Origin: Verrucomicrobium sp. BvORR034
GTDB taxonomy: Bacteria; Verrucomicrobiota; Verrucomicrobiia; Verrucomicrobiales; Verrucomicrobiaceae
NCBI RefSeq assembly: GCF_000739635.1
Contig: NZ_BATQ01000091.1
Location: 1-64,000 of the forward strand
Reading direction: 5' to 3'
Length of the DNA: 64,000 bases
Shown here: positions 27,507 through 36,733 of the stretch, one piece after another
How positions within the stretch are numbered: the stretch's first letter is position 1
Layout of the letters: every line of letters starts with the position of its first letter
Notes under the pieces: model-generated
Database searches by the model: none
What the model saw: the letters and a program-made list of their open reading frames with translations, nothing else
What the model was told of the DNA's origin: nothing
Position numbers and translations under genes: made by a program

Positions 27507-28670
27507 CTAACCCGCCCCTTCCATCAACTCCCGATAGCACTCTTCCAGCACCTTGATGTTCGTTGTCCGGTCAAACATCTGCTCGACGCGCTCTCTGCCT
27601 TTCATTGCCATCGAGCGACTGCTTTGCGGATCGCGGATCAATGCCAGCAGTCCTGCCGCCAGCCCTGTGCTGTCGTTCTCGTCCACGAGCCAGCCGCTTT
27701 CTCCGGACTCCACCGCCTCGGGAATGCCGCCGTGCCTGGTGGCAATGACGGTGGCGCCGCTGGCCATAGCCTCGAGCATGGCATTGGGCACGCCTTCGCG
27801 ATTCCCATCGCCTGTGGTCCGGCTGGGATGGAGGAAGAAGTGCGAGGTGGCGACTTCCTGCCTCAATTCGGCTTGATTCAGGAACCCGGTGAACTCGACG
27901 GATTCTGCCACTCCCAGTCGGGCAGCCTGCGCTTCCAACTCCTCCTTGAGGGGGCCGTCTCCGGCAATCGTCAGCGTGGCTCTGGGGAATTCCCGATGCA
28001 CGGCCGCAAAGGCGTCGAGGGTCAGGTCCAGCCCCTTCTTGGCAATCAGACGACAGCTCTGGAACAGACGCCATGCACCGTCCGCCGGGACCTCGCGCGG
28101 AGTGAAGGTCCATTCCTCCAGCGGGATGCTGGTGCGTTGCACGCGAACCTTCTCCGCCGGACATCCCAGATTGATCAAATCATCCGCCAGACTCTGCGAC
28201 CGGGCCTGAATGAGATCTGCGGCAGCGAACACTTCACGCAGAGGTGCCAGATGGTTCGGCTTGTTCACATCCACCCCGGCATCGGCGCCGTGAAAGGAGA
28301 CCACCACGGGGTGGGGGCAGGCCTTGATGAGCGGCAAAAAGTGGATGGCGGTGTGACCAAAGTAGATGTGCAGCAGTTTGGCCTCTGCCCGCTCCAGTTC
28401 CAGCAGGGCGTGGCGCACCTCCCAGGTGTAGAGATGCCAGGGGGCCTTCTTGAGGTTCTTGTGCACCCAGCGCCGCCACCACCGCAGTTTGGGCTTGGGC
28501 AGCACCACCAGCCGCTTCTTGGGGAAGGGAAAGCGGGCGTCGTTTTCCCTTTTGTGGGTGAACACCCAGGGCTCTAGATTTTGCAAGCCTGTGACCTGCC
28601 GATACACATGCAGCATGTCCGCCTTGAGGAAGTCAGACACGTAACTGGCAATCACAGGCTTTTTCGGCAT
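27507..28670 (-). CDS. Glycosyltransferase family 4 (group 1)
   Basis: A 387-residue retaining glycosyltransferase of GT-B fold. The N-terminal half has HPVVVSFHGADAG, the C-terminal half has LFQSCRLIAKKGLDLTL, ATLTIAGDGPLKEEL and the nucleotide-sugar EX7E region HPSRTTGDGNREGVPNAMLEAMASG (two glutamates seven residues apart). The ATG at 28670 is used because the protein then opens KPVIASYVSDFLK; a longer frame overlaps the divergent isomerase gene antisense. Likely role in capsule, lipopolysaccharide or exopolysaccharide assembly, supported by the divergent arabinose-5-phosphate isomerase, a Kdo-pathway enzyme. Donor and acceptor are unknown. Confidence 0.9.
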   Translation of the reverse strand: MPKKPVIASYVSDFLKADMLHVYRQVTGLQNLEPWVFTHKRENDARFPFPKKRLVVLPKPKLRWWRRWVHKNLKKAPWHLYTWEVRHALLELERAEAKLLHIYFGHTAIHFLPLIKACPHPVVVSFHGADAGVDVNKPNHLAPLREVFAAADLIQARSQSLADDLINLGCPAEKVRVQRTSIPLEEWTFTPREVPADGAWRLFQSCRLIAKKGLDLTLDAFAAVHREFPRATLTIAGDGPLKEELEAQAARLGVAESVEFTGFLNQAELRQEVATSHFFLHPSRTTGDGNREGVPNAMLEAMASGATVIATRHGGIPEAVESGESGWLVDENDSTGLAAGLLALIRDPQSSRSMAMKGRERVEQMFDRTTNIKVLEECYRELMEGAG

Positions 28671-28719
28671 TGCGGGCGGGTGGGGATTCTCTAGTTTGGC
28701 GGGAGGCATCCCTAGTTGA

Positions 28720-29709
28720 ATGCTGGCCCCTGTCACCATGAATTTTCCTGAGAAAGCACGTCGCGTCATCGAGCTGGAAATTGAAGAACTGAACCGGCTG
28801 CGGGACCGCGTGGGAGACAGTTTCACGGAGGCGGTGAACGTCCTGCTGGGCTGCCTCACTGCGACCCGGAAGATCGTGGTCTGCGGCGTGGGGAAGAGCG
28901 GAAACATTGGCCGGAAGCTCGTGGCCACGCTCAACAGCACGGGGGCCACCAGTGTGAATCTCAACGCCCAAGATGCCCTGCACGGGGATCTGGGCGTGCT
29001 GGATGATGGCGATGCGGTGGTCCTGCTCAGCTACAGCGGAGAGACCCAGGAACTGGTGGACCTGCTGCCTCATCTGCGTCGCCACCGGGTGACGCTGATT
29101 GCCATCACCGGCGGGCTCAGCAGCACCCTGGCGCGCAATGCCGAGGTGGTGCTGGACGTTCACGTGCAGCGGGAGGCCTGTCCGCTGAATCTGGCTCCCA
29201 CCTCCAGCACGACGGCGATGCTGGTGCTATGCGATGCCCTGGCCATGGTGCTGCTGGAGGCCCGCGGCTTCCGTGAAGATGACTTTGCCAAGTATCACCC
29301 CAGCGGATCCCTGGGCCGGGCCCTGCTCACCAAGGTGGGCGATGTGATGCGTACCGGGACCTCCCTGGCGCTCGCCACCGAGGAGTCGACGATTCAGGAG
29401 GCCCTGCAAGCGATGACGCGGGCTCGTTGTGGGGCAGCGGTGATTATCGATGCTTCAGGCAAGCTGGCGGGCGTGTTCACGCATGGAGACTTTGTGCGAG
29501 CCTTTCAGGCGGATCCCAATATCGCCGGGCGGCCCGTGGCGCACTTCATGACCCGCAATCCGGTCAGCATTGCGGAGAACAAGCTGGCCGCAGAAGTGCT
29601 GGCGGTGTTGGAACACCACCGGGTGGACGATCTGGTGGTGCTCAATGAGGCGGGCCAACCGGTGGGCCTGGTGGATACCCAGGATCTCACCCGCATGAAG
29701 CTGGTGTGA
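28720..29709 (+). CDS. kdsD: Arabinose-5-phosphate isomerase, KdsD/KpsF family
   Basis: Converts ribulose-5-phosphate to arabinose-5-phosphate, the first step to Kdo for lipopolysaccharide. The SIS domain shows CGVGKSGNIGRKL, LNAQDALHGDLG, SYSGETQEL and PTSSTTAML, then KYHPSGSLGRAL, followed by two CBS domains (DVMRTG..., HFMTRNPVSI...) to the C-terminus. Length of about 329 residues is typical. The ATG at 28720 and one at 28738 (MNFPEK) are both possible. The gene faces away from the glycosyltransferase with under 70 bases between starts, so they likely share a promoter region. GutQ-type paralogues have the same layout. Confidence 0.93.
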   Translation: MLAPVTMNFPEKARRVIELEIEELNRLRDRVGDSFTEAVNVLLGCLTATRKIVVCGVGKSGNIGRKLVATLNSTGATSVNLNAQDALHGDLGVLDDGDAVVLLSYSGETQELVDLLPHLRRHRVTLIAITGGLSSTLARNAEVVLDVHVQREACPLNLAPTSSTTAMLVLCDALAMVLLEARGFREDDFAKYHPSGSLGRALLTKVGDVMRTGTSLALATEESTIQEALQAMTRARCGAAVIIDASGKLAGVFTHGDFVRAFQADPNIAGRPVAHFMTRNPVSIAENKLAAEVLAVLEHHRVDDLVVLNEAGQPVGLVDTQDLTRMKLV

Positions 29710-29731
29710 GACCCCGGAGCTGGACGGGGTC
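29710..29731. terminator. Possible bidirectional stem between convergent genes
   Basis: A seven-base-pair GACCCCG/CGGGGTC stem sits in the 20-base gap between kdsD and the convergent TPR/PDZ gene and touches the latter's stop. No T run follows, so termination is only a guess. Confidence 0.3.
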
Positions 29732-32273
29732 ACTTGATGTAGGAATCCATGTCGCAGCCAAACTTCCGGTTGGGCACCTTGGCTGAGACTTGGCGGTAGG
29801 CTGAGCCGTCCCAGATGATCAGGTCGAGGGGGTCGTTGGACTTCATGTTCCGGAGCAGAAGGTATTGCTCCAGGGTCTGCACACGGTGCCCGTCTAACGC
29901 CACGACGATGTGGCCCAGTTTCAACCCGTTGCGGACCAGCAGCTGGCTGCTGGAGGTGAATTCCACCCCATCGACCGGGGCGTCCTTGAAGTCTGCCAAT
30001 GCCGCGTCTTGGATGCCATCGGGAAAGACGGGGGCCAGGGCCTGCTTGTAGGCCTCGGCGAGCTTGGGATCTCGTTCTTGATTGCGCTCCAGGAACGCAA
30101 TGAGAGGGGCGTTGTCATTGTAGCGCTCGCCGATGGCGGCGAAGTGCTTGGCAGCATCCTCCCACTTTTCCATGCGCTCCATGAGCTTGGCCATGGTTTC
30201 CAGTCCGCGATAGGAGTACACCTCCGCTGCGGCGGAGGCGATCTTTACGGCATCGTCTATGCGCCCGTTGTCAAAGTAGTAGTTCACCAGCCAGTCCGCG
30301 TGATTGGCCCAGGAAACGCGGTCATTGGCCATCTCAAATGCCGCCTGATAGGCGAAGGCAGCATCTTCCTTGAACTCTTTTTCCACCAGGTATTGACCCA
30401 GATCGATGAACTCGTCCGGGTTGAGCTGGCAGATCCGGGTCATATAGGCCATGTACGCCTTGGGGTCGCCCTTGAGGTTCCCGCTGATGTGCTCCATCAC
30501 GGGCAGGTGGTACTCCTCCAGCTTCGTGTAGGCCTGGCGGAACTGCTCGATGGTAGGGGAGTTGCCGTGCTTCTTGTACAGGTAGGACCGGGCCACGTCA
30601 TATTGATAGGGGGCAGTGGCAGCCAGCTTGTCCCAGAACCCAATGCTGGCATTGTAGAGCGTGCCCAGATCGATGTAGCGGGACCGGAAATCGTAGGCGG
30701 TTCCGAGAGTCAACTCCTGGGTGAACCACGCCTGGGCCCTGGGCAGGGAGGTGGCGGGCGCGGTAAACCGGCCCTTCTGGCGCAGGGTGGCCCAGTTGCA
30801 GCAGGTGACGAGATCGGGCTGCTTCCGGCAGAGGGCGCTGGCATCCTCCACCGCGGTGCGATAGAGCTTCTCCGTGGTGGCGATGCGCTTCAGTGCGAAG
30901 GGCAGCAGACGCATGCCGGCGAAGTACTGCTGCACCTGCTTTTCAAAGCCTGCCGCGGCATCGGGGACACCCCACATGTCCCGCAGAAAGGCCTGCGTAC
31001 GGTCCATGGCATGACAGAGGTGACGCTGGTGACTGGCGGCGACGAAGCCCCAACCGAGCACCTCCAGGGCCGGTTTGCCATTCTGATTCTTGCCCAGGCA
31101 GCGGGTGGGGGGATCGTTGAGGATCACGACCAGATTGTCCGTCTTCAGATCCTTGCCAGACCAGGTCTTCCAGGACTCTGCAAGATCGGCGATTTCACGC
31201 TCCAGCCAGCCATTGGCGAGGACATGACCCTGACCCACGCTGAAGTCCTGTTCAGTGGCGATGCGGCTCCAGTCGGGCAGATTGGCGGGTGGAGTTTCCT
31301 CGAACGTCTTGAGAACCGCGCTGGCATCCCGGCAGGTGATGAGCGCCCGGGCATGCTCCCGGCGTTCCAGCAGGGTCACCTCGCCCGGCTTCTCCACCAG
31401 ACGCCAGTCGCTGGTGTTGCGGAGTTTGAGCGCCCGTTGCCAGGCGGCGAGATCCGGGGGAAGTTTCTCGATGCGCTCCAGTGCCTCCACCTGTCGGCAG
31501 GCCAGGGTGAGGAGGATGGATTCTGCCAGTTCCCGCTCGGGGGTGGACTCCGCAGACAGACTCCTTGCCAGAGCCAGATGGGCCGTCATGCGGCACAGAG
31601 CGGGGCGGGCATCAGAGAAGGCACCCGCAGCCTCCCGGAGGGCCAGCGCTCCCACCAGCAGCGCGGATTGATCGTGCAAGCCCGCATCCAAAGGTGCTTG
31701 ATTCAGCTCCTTGGACAACCGGTTGGACTCTGCCATCAGAACCGCGCTGGTGGGATCCTGAAGCTTCTTGGCGAGTTCCAGGCCGCTTGCCGCTGGTGGG
31801 CTCCCTTGCTTGCCTTTTTGGGCTGTTAGCTTCCATCCCTTCTGGACCGCCTGGGCCCAGGGCACAAAGTTCTCCGGTGCCCAGAGATAGCCGCTGAGGG
31901 GCAGGGAGGTGCTGATTTTGTCCTTTTTGGCACGCGGGACAGAGGCTGACACCAGGTAGCCCGTGTCTGCGTTCGACACGGCCTCCACTTTCATATCAAC
32001 GGATGCGAACTCATCCGCAGGCGCTTTGGGATTGCTGGCAAAGAGGCAGATCTCCGCGATGTCGCGTGCGACTTGATCGACCAGCCAGGTGGACTCCGAG
32101 TTCCACTTCCACGTCACGTCCACGCCTGGGGCAGGGGGCTTGCGATTGGCGGAACTGTTTTCTACTCCCGGGAGGGACAGGTTATCATCGATCCGAACGT
32201 ATTTCCACCACGCCCAGGCTCCCATGCCTGTGGCCCAGATCCCGAGAATCACCAAGTTACGCCCCATGCTCAT
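29730..32273 (-). CDS. Membrane-anchored TPR-like protein with C-terminal PDZ domain
   Basis: An 847-residue protein with one N-terminal membrane segment (about 6-24), a beta-rich N-terminal domain and long helical repeats from about 170 to 740. TPR-like stretches include FAYQAAFEMANDRVSWANHADWLV and DDAVKIASAAAEVYS-type helices. The C-terminal ~100 residues resemble a PDZ domain: QLLVRNGLKLGHIVVALDG followed by VQTLEQYLLL. Such proteins often scaffold periplasmic or envelope complexes. No catalytic site is seen. A second ATG lies two codons in. It is transcribed divergently from the cyclase gene. Function unknown; the PDZ call is moderate. Confidence 0.75.
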   Translation of the reverse strand: MSMGRNLVILGIWATGMGAWAWWKYVRIDDNLSLPGVENSSANRKPPAPGVDVTWKWNSESTWLVDQVARDIAEICLFASNPKAPADEFASVDMKVEAVSNADTGYLVSASVPRAKKDKISTSLPLSGYLWAPENFVPWAQAVQKGWKLTAQKGKQGSPPAASGLELAKKLQDPTSAVLMAESNRLSKELNQAPLDAGLHDQSALLVGALALREAAGAFSDARPALCRMTAHLALARSLSAESTPERELAESILLTLACRQVEALERIEKLPPDLAAWQRALKLRNTSDWRLVEKPGEVTLLERREHARALITCRDASAVLKTFEETPPANLPDWSRIATEQDFSVGQGHVLANGWLEREIADLAESWKTWSGKDLKTDNLVVILNDPPTRCLGKNQNGKPALEVLGWGFVAASHQRHLCHAMDRTQAFLRDMWGVPDAAAGFEKQVQQYFAGMRLLPFALKRIATTEKLYRTAVEDASALCRKQPDLVTCCNWATLRQKGRFTAPATSLPRAQAWFTQELTLGTAYDFRSRYIDLGTLYNASIGFWDKLAATAPYQYDVARSYLYKKHGNSPTIEQFRQAYTKLEEYHLPVMEHISGNLKGDPKAYMAYMTRICQLNPDEFIDLGQYLVEKEFKEDAAFAYQAAFEMANDRVSWANHADWLVNYYFDNGRIDDAVKIASAAAEVYSYRGLETMAKLMERMEKWEDAAKHFAAIGERYNDNAPLIAFLERNQERDPKLAEAYKQALAPVFPDGIQDAALADFKDAPVDGVEFTSSSQLLVRNGLKLGHIVVALDGHRVQTLEQYLLLRNMKSNDPLDLIIWDGSAYRQVSAKVPNRKFGCDMDSYIK

Positions 32274-32388
32274 CGAGGAAAATGACTCGCGTTTACTCGT
32301 TGTGTAAACCGGTGAAAGTCACAATAAGTAGGGGCGGAAATGAAAGAAATCGCGCGAAAGCCGATGCTTCGACCGTTCAGCCCATCCC

Positions 32389-33024
32389 ATGCTTGTTGAT
32401 CTCTCTCATCCCATCCGCCAGGGACAGCCAACTTTTCCGGGAGATCCCGAATTGTCCGTGGAGCCGCACTTCACCACCGCCTCTGGCCCGTGGTGTAATC
32501 TCTCCCGCATCACGATGAGCTCCCATCATGGGACCCATCTGGATGCGATGTTCCACTTTGTGGAAGATGGGCGCACGCTCGACCAGATGCCGCTGGAGTG
32601 GTTCTATGGACCGGCCCGGCTCATCCGGGTGCCGAAGCAGGCGGGGGAGGAAATTACTTCGGAGGACTTCCGCAAACATGATGCGGTGCTCACTCCCGGG
32701 GCCAGGATCCTCTTTGAGACGGGCTGGCATCGTGAATACGGCACCATGAGGTACTATGAAGAAGCCCCTTCAATGACCCAGGAGGCGGCGGTGTATCTGG
32801 CATCACGCCAGCTGCGCCTCATCGGCATGGACACCCCCACACCGGGAAAGGACTACTACGAAATCCACCACACGCTGCTCGGGCATGGGGTGGAGATGGT
32901 GATCGTGGAAGGGCTGGCGAATCTAGACGCGCTGCCGGATGACCGGGAGTTTCAGTTCATCGGTTTTCCCTTGAACTTCGCAGGTCGGGACGGCTCTCCG
33001 ATCCGGGCGGTGGCGGAGATCTGA
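32389..33024 (+). CDS. Cyclase-family metal hydrolase (kynurenine formamidase-like)
   Basis: A 211-residue protein of the cyclase superfamily, which uses a metal site to hydrolyse amide-type bonds (KynB and relatives). The signature SSHHGTHLDAMFHF provides the HxGTHxDxxxH metal motif, and the N-terminal VDLSHPIRQGQPTFPGDP is typical. IVEGLANLDAL near the C-terminus also fits. No tryptophan-catabolism genes are adjacent, so substrate is open. It is divergent from the TPR/PDZ gene and convergent with the DUF5722 gene, 17 bases away. An imperfect GTTTAC...GTAAAC palindrome lies in the divergent promoter region near 32291-32309. Confidence 0.88.
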   Translation: MLVDLSHPIRQGQPTFPGDPELSVEPHFTTASGPWCNLSRITMSSHHGTHLDAMFHFVEDGRTLDQMPLEWFYGPARLIRVPKQAGEEITSEDFRKHDAVLTPGARILFETGWHREYGTMRYYEEAPSMTQEAAVYLASRQLRLIGMDTPTPGKDYYEIHHTLLGHGVEMVIVEGLANLDALPDDREFQFIGFPLNFAGRDGSPIRAVAEI

Positions 33025-33041
33025 GGACTAACCCAGGGAGG

Positions 33042-34322
33042 CTACGGCCCCTTGAGCTCGTCCCAGGACTTCAAGCCGACCACGGGAAGGGCAAACTTTG
33101 CCGCCTCGTCCCAGGCAGGCGTGTCTGCTTTCTGGAAGAGATCGTAGAACGGGCGCTTCCGGCCAGGCTCGGAGATCGTGCCGGGCTTGGTGGTCCAGAG
33201 GCCGAGTTTGAGTCCGCCTTCCTGGGTGTGATCCACATGGCGATGCCAGATGAGGGCGTCGATATCCGGCTGCCGCCGCAGCTTCTCCCAGACATAGGCA
33301 AATCCCGCTGCCTGGAGGGTTTCACCATCCGGCGTATCCGGGCAGTGCAGGCCCTGTTCACTGAGGATGATGCGGCGGGGCTTGCCCTCCCAAAGCAGCT
33401 CTGGACGCGTCATGTGCCGGGTGGCCACCTCCAGGTTCTTGAAGGTGATGTGGGGTGAGTCTTCGGTAGGCCAGGCGTTTTTGTCCTCCCAGGTGCGCGG
33501 ATTGCCCAGATCGTCAGGGTAGGGGTGGTGAGCCACATGCCACTCGAAGTCGCCATGCTCCCGTGCGGTGCGGGCGAAGAGGTCTAGAAACTCCTTCGTC
33601 TTGTAGGCTTCGGTCGGGCTGATGCCGGGAACGGAGATGTTCCAGTGATGATCAAACGACAAGTAGCAGCGCGCATGCAGAGAGTGCCGCCGCACCGCAT
33701 CGTGAGTGGCACGTACTGCTTTCTCATACTCCACCGCCGCCTCGGCCACGGACATCTGGCCAAGGTTGTACCAGGTGAACTGGGAGTTCACTTCATTGCC
33801 TACGATGTAGCCCCAGACCTGTCCGCAGGCTGAGCCCACACCGCTGTACCGTGCGGCGAGAAATTCAATCAATGCCCGGTAATGGCGCAGGCCCGTCTCG
33901 GTCGCGGTGTTGAAGGCTGGGATGATGTACTTCCCGTCGGCCCTGGCCTTGGGATGGATCAGGATTGCATCCTTCTCGGGATTGCGGCTCGGGTACTGGA
34001 TGAGGATCAGATAGACCAGGGCGCCCGCGTCGGAGAGGGGCTTGATCTGGCGGTCGAGGCTGCGTGCGTAGTCCTCGTTGATAAAGTACTCACGATCCTC
34101 GGAGCGGAAGGCAACTCGGTGAGCGGTGCCTGCGTCTGCGAGGAGGGCCGCGAGGTTCACATTGATGCCAGCATGACGGATGCCCAGGGCGAGAGCATCG
34201 TCCACCATCTGCACCTGCAGGCCTTTCTTGGAATCGGTCGCGGGAAAGGGGCGTGTGTCCTGGGCCAGTCCTCCCTGGGTGAGCAGGAAGAGTGAGAGAA
34301 ATGGCGTGAAGAGCTTGAACAT
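33042..34322 (-). CDS. Secreted DUF5722 protein, glycoside hydrolase-like barrel
   Basis: A 426-residue exported protein with a Sec signal ending GGLAQ. Sequence fits the DUF5722 family, whose members look like TIM-barrel glycosidases. The segment YIVGNEVNSQFTWYN supplies a candidate acid/base glutamate after Asn (GNE), and RIILSEQGLHCP a candidate nucleophile glutamate, in the order expected for clan GH-A. HHWN and HHPYPD fit substrate-binding loops. The assignment of catalytic glutamates is inference. Likely a periplasmic or extracellular polysaccharide-degrading enzyme. The next gene upstream on the same strand is a HAD hydrolase, 48 bases away. Confidence 0.75.
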   Translation of the reverse strand: MFKLFTPFLSLFLLTQGGLAQDTRPFPATDSKKGLQVQMVDDALALGIRHAGINVNLAALLADAGTAHRVAFRSEDREYFINEDYARSLDRQIKPLSDAGALVYLILIQYPSRNPEKDAILIHPKARADGKYIIPAFNTATETGLRHYRALIEFLAARYSGVGSACGQVWGYIVGNEVNSQFTWYNLGQMSVAEAAVEYEKAVRATHDAVRRHSLHARCYLSFDHHWNISVPGISPTEAYKTKEFLDLFARTAREHGDFEWHVAHHPYPDDLGNPRTWEDKNAWPTEDSPHITFKNLEVATRHMTRPELLWEGKPRRIILSEQGLHCPDTPDGETLQAAGFAYVWEKLRRQPDIDALIWHRHVDHTQEGGLKLGLWTTKPGTISEPGRKRPFYDLFQKADTPAWDEAAKFALPVVGLKSWDELKGP

Positions 34323-34370
34323 GCCAGGGCGCGAGGGGGTGGGAGGAGGGTAGCGGGCATCCCGCCAGCG

Positions 34371-35021
34371 TCAGTGGCTGGTGGGGGCGGGGACTGAGAG
34401 CACCACATCGCCAATCTGGGCGAGGCTGTCGAAGACCACGTTGGCTCCTGCTGCCTTAAGCGCGTGGCCATGACAGAGCCCCCAAGATACAGCTCCAAAA
34501 GGAAGCCCGACATCCAGCGTTGCGCTCAGATCCCTCATCTCGTCGCCCACACTCAGGATGGCATCTGCCGGCAACCCGCTCTTTTTGATCACGCGGCGGA
34601 GCTTGCGGCTTTTGCCAAAAAACGAAGCCCCGCATTCAAACTGCTCCACCAGGCCGGAGAGTTCCTCCCCCAGGATCTGCCGGATGTTGCTTTCGGAGTT
34701 GGAGCTGACGATGGCGATGCGGGTGCCGCCTGCGGAGAGTTGACGGAGGAGGTCCGCAGTTCCTGGAAACAGGCGGATTTCATTCAGCTTGGCGGCCATC
34801 ATGCGGCGGCCATCCCGGGCGATGAGCAGGAGTTTCCATCGGGGGATCTTGAGCAGGCGGGGTATGCTGGCGCCCTTGGGTCCACGCAGGGCCTCCAGAT
34901 CGGCTTCTGTGAGGCGGGGGAAATGATGACGGTCCGCGATTTCATCCGCTACCTCCATCATCCATGGCACGGTGTCCGCCAGGGTGCCGTCGAAATCAAA
35001 AATGACCAGTCGATACTTCAC
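34371..35021 (-). CDS. HAD-superfamily hydrolase, phosphoglycolate phosphatase-like
   Basis: A 216-residue haloacid-dehalogenase-type phosphatase with a GTG start. Motif I is FDFDGTLADT (nucleophile and acid aspartates), motif II lies in IAIVSSNS, the motif III lysine in RRVIKKSG, and motif IV is SVGDEMRDL. The helical cap between motifs I and II is of the phosphoglycolate phosphatase type. Substrate is unknown; such enzymes clear phosphoglycolate or small sugar phosphates. It reads toward the DUF5722 gene and may be cotranscribed with it. Confidence 0.88.
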   Translation of the reverse strand: MKYRLVIFDFDGTLADTVPWMMEVADEIADRHHFPRLTEADLEALRGPKGASIPRLLKIPRWKLLLIARDGRRMMAAKLNEIRLFPGTADLLRQLSAGGTRIAIVSSNSESNIRQILGEELSGLVEQFECGASFFGKSRKLRRVIKKSGLPADAILSVGDEMRDLSATLDVGLPFGAVSWGLCHGHALKAAGANVVFDSLAQIGDVVLSVPAPTSH

Positions 35022-35415
35022 GCTGCATCCCTATCCGCCGCTCATCGCTGAGGATCAAGCGGAGAAGGCGACGTGTCGCCTTTTGAGGCGCGCGACTTGT
35101 GATTCCGGCTGCGCGCGATGCTTGGGCGGGCTTTGGGCGAGGGCTTGTCCAGTTCGCAAACTCCGCAGGATTTCAACCAGGTGCCCGAGGCGAAAAGAAA
35201 GGCTGGGGGTAGGATCGAGGGCAGGGTTGGACTGGTCATAGCCCCACTTGGCAGCGCATGCACCGTGCCTATTAGCCATAATTATTAAACGTGCCTGAAA
35301 TTGAGAGTTTTGCGAATCCCAGGAGGGGGCGGTGCGCGGCAGGGCACTGCAAGATGCAAGAATCCATCAGGAGAGACGGGCAATTTGCAAGGCCGTGGAG
35401 CAGAAACTCAGCGTG
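35022..35415. other. Intergenic region without a convincing gene
   Basis: About 390 bases between the HAD and DUF2726 genes. A strong eight-base-pair hairpin AAGGCGAC/GTCGCCTT lies at 35065-35082 followed by TT, with GCGCGCG-rich palindromic sequence just after. Short frames on either strand resemble no family. Confidence 0.5.
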
Positions 35416-35928
35416 TCAGCTCCGGCGGGAGGTGAATTTGGAAGAGAGCATTTCCTTCAACTCCCGCGGCTCGTAGTCACGCTTCACGGGCACTCGAAGG
35501 AGCGGGACGGATGCGGATTGCAGCGCGGAGTCAAAGAAGACGTCCCTTGCCTTGCGATCTGGTCGGCGGTGGCTCCGGTCGTCGAGTTCGATCACCCCCA
35601 GGATGCGGAAGGTGGAGACTTCGCAGATCACAAAGTCGGCGTGCTTGGACTTGATGCGGTTGAAGGCCCGGCATTGGGACTTGCGATTCGCCCCTTGGCT
35701 GACCAGGAGAATGTCGGCAAGACGCACCTTGCAGGCCACATAGCATCCGGGAGGGATCACCTGCTGGAGCGAGCGGAAGAAGTTGAGCTCCGCACTCGTG
35801 AGCAGGACGCCAGCGGAGCAGTACCCCGTCTTGTCCGCGCCGAAGACGGCGATCACCCGCGCCAGGACCAGAACGGCCAGGAGAGCGGAGAAAGCGAGAA
35901 CGAAGTTGCCTTGGGTGACCCAATCCAT
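35416..35928 (-). CDS. DUF2726 domain protein, membrane anchored
   Basis: A 170-residue protein with one N-terminal membrane segment (about 7-29) and a DUF2726 domain: LTSAELNFFRSLQQVIP, VRLADILLV, KSKHADFVICEVSTFRILGVIELDDRSH and RDVFFDSALQSASVPLLRVPV. The fold is restriction-endonuclease-like in predicted form, with the IELDD and K/E positions in order, and some members carry topoisomerase-type zinc fingers, which are absent here. Function unknown; DNA or RNA metabolism has been suggested for the family. It stands alone with gaps on both sides. Confidence 0.82.
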   Translation of the reverse strand: MDWVTQGNFVLAFSALLAVLVLARVIAVFGADKTGYCSAGVLLTSAELNFFRSLQQVIPPGCYVACKVRLADILLVSQGANRKSQCRAFNRIKSKHADFVICEVSTFRILGVIELDDRSHRRPDRKARDVFFDSALQSASVPLLRVPVKRDYEPRELKEMLSSKFTSRRS

Positions 35929-36035
35929 CCCTTAACAAGTCCAAAATACCTGGACTCGCAACCGAAACGCGGTGCGATTTAGGTGGACTGAACCTCCGGC
36001 CTGCAATGGGGGTGGCCGTGATTTGTCGTGCCTGC

Positions 36036-36440
36036 CTAGCGATTGCCGACTGACGAGGTCATCAGGATGTGCGGGCCGTTGGCAGTGGGGGCGAGGAGCT
36101 TTTCCTTCTCCTTCAATTCAGGAGAGAGGGAGCGCTTGCCAAACCAGACGCGGCCTTGTTCAAACACGACGTGGGGCTCCCGGTCGCTCATGGTGGGGGC
36201 GAGCTTGGGAACGACGCTGGGGGCATACATGGTGCCCATGGTGACGTTGTCACGGAGACCCAGCACGTCGGTCACCGCCTTTTGCGCGAGACGGACGGCT
36301 TTGCTTTCGAGAGGCAGATCCTCCCGCTCGAGTTCATCGCGGTTACAGGTGACGCCTGCATACGTTTCCACGGTGCCGTATGAGTACTTGGCATCCACGG
36401 TGGCTTCGAACGAAACCCAGACTTTAAAGAGCTTTTCCAT
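36036..36440 (-). CDS. Conserved-looking hypothetical protein
   Basis: A 134-residue soluble protein from the ATG at 36440 (MEKLFKVWVSFEAT). It has an N-terminal beta-rich half and a C-terminal part with FEQGRVWFGKRSLSPEL. No signal peptide, membrane segment or catalytic motif is seen. An upstream in-frame start would add 19 charged residues but is less likely. The ordered amphipathic strand pattern and good codon use support it as real. Divergent from the GAF gene; function unknown. Confidence 0.6.
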   Translation of the reverse strand: MEKLFKVWVSFEATVDAKYSYGTVETYAGVTCNRDELEREDLPLESKAVRLAQKAVTDVLGLRDNVTMGTMYAPSVVPKLAPTMSDREPHVVFEQGRVWFGKRSLSPELKEKEKLLAPTANGPHILMTSSVGNR

Positions 36441-36733
36441 TTTTTCCTGAGGCTTTGGGGGCGATGCTTTGGAAGTGTAATCTTTCCTGCGCAACAAGCG
36501 AAATCACATGGCTCTACTATAGACCTCATCCAACGCTCTTAGTTCGAAGCGTTTCTGACCTGGCTGAGGATTTCCGACTTTACGAAAAAATATAACCATA
36601 TGGTGTCTGGTGGCAACGAAAAATTCACCTACTCGGAGTCGCCCCATATCGAACATCCCCGCGGTTATGGATGCAACAATTTACTTAATCTATTGGAACT
36701 ACCCGATTGCCCAGACTATTGCTAAAATAGGTT

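Noticed and set aside
29910-31829. 639-codon open frame antisense to the TPR/PDZ gene
   Set aside because: Shadow frame without recognisable domains; the sense gene has an anchor, repeats and a PDZ-like end.
35291-35476. Small gene in the gap before DUF2726
   Set aside because: No family resemblance, no ribosome site and low-complexity composition.
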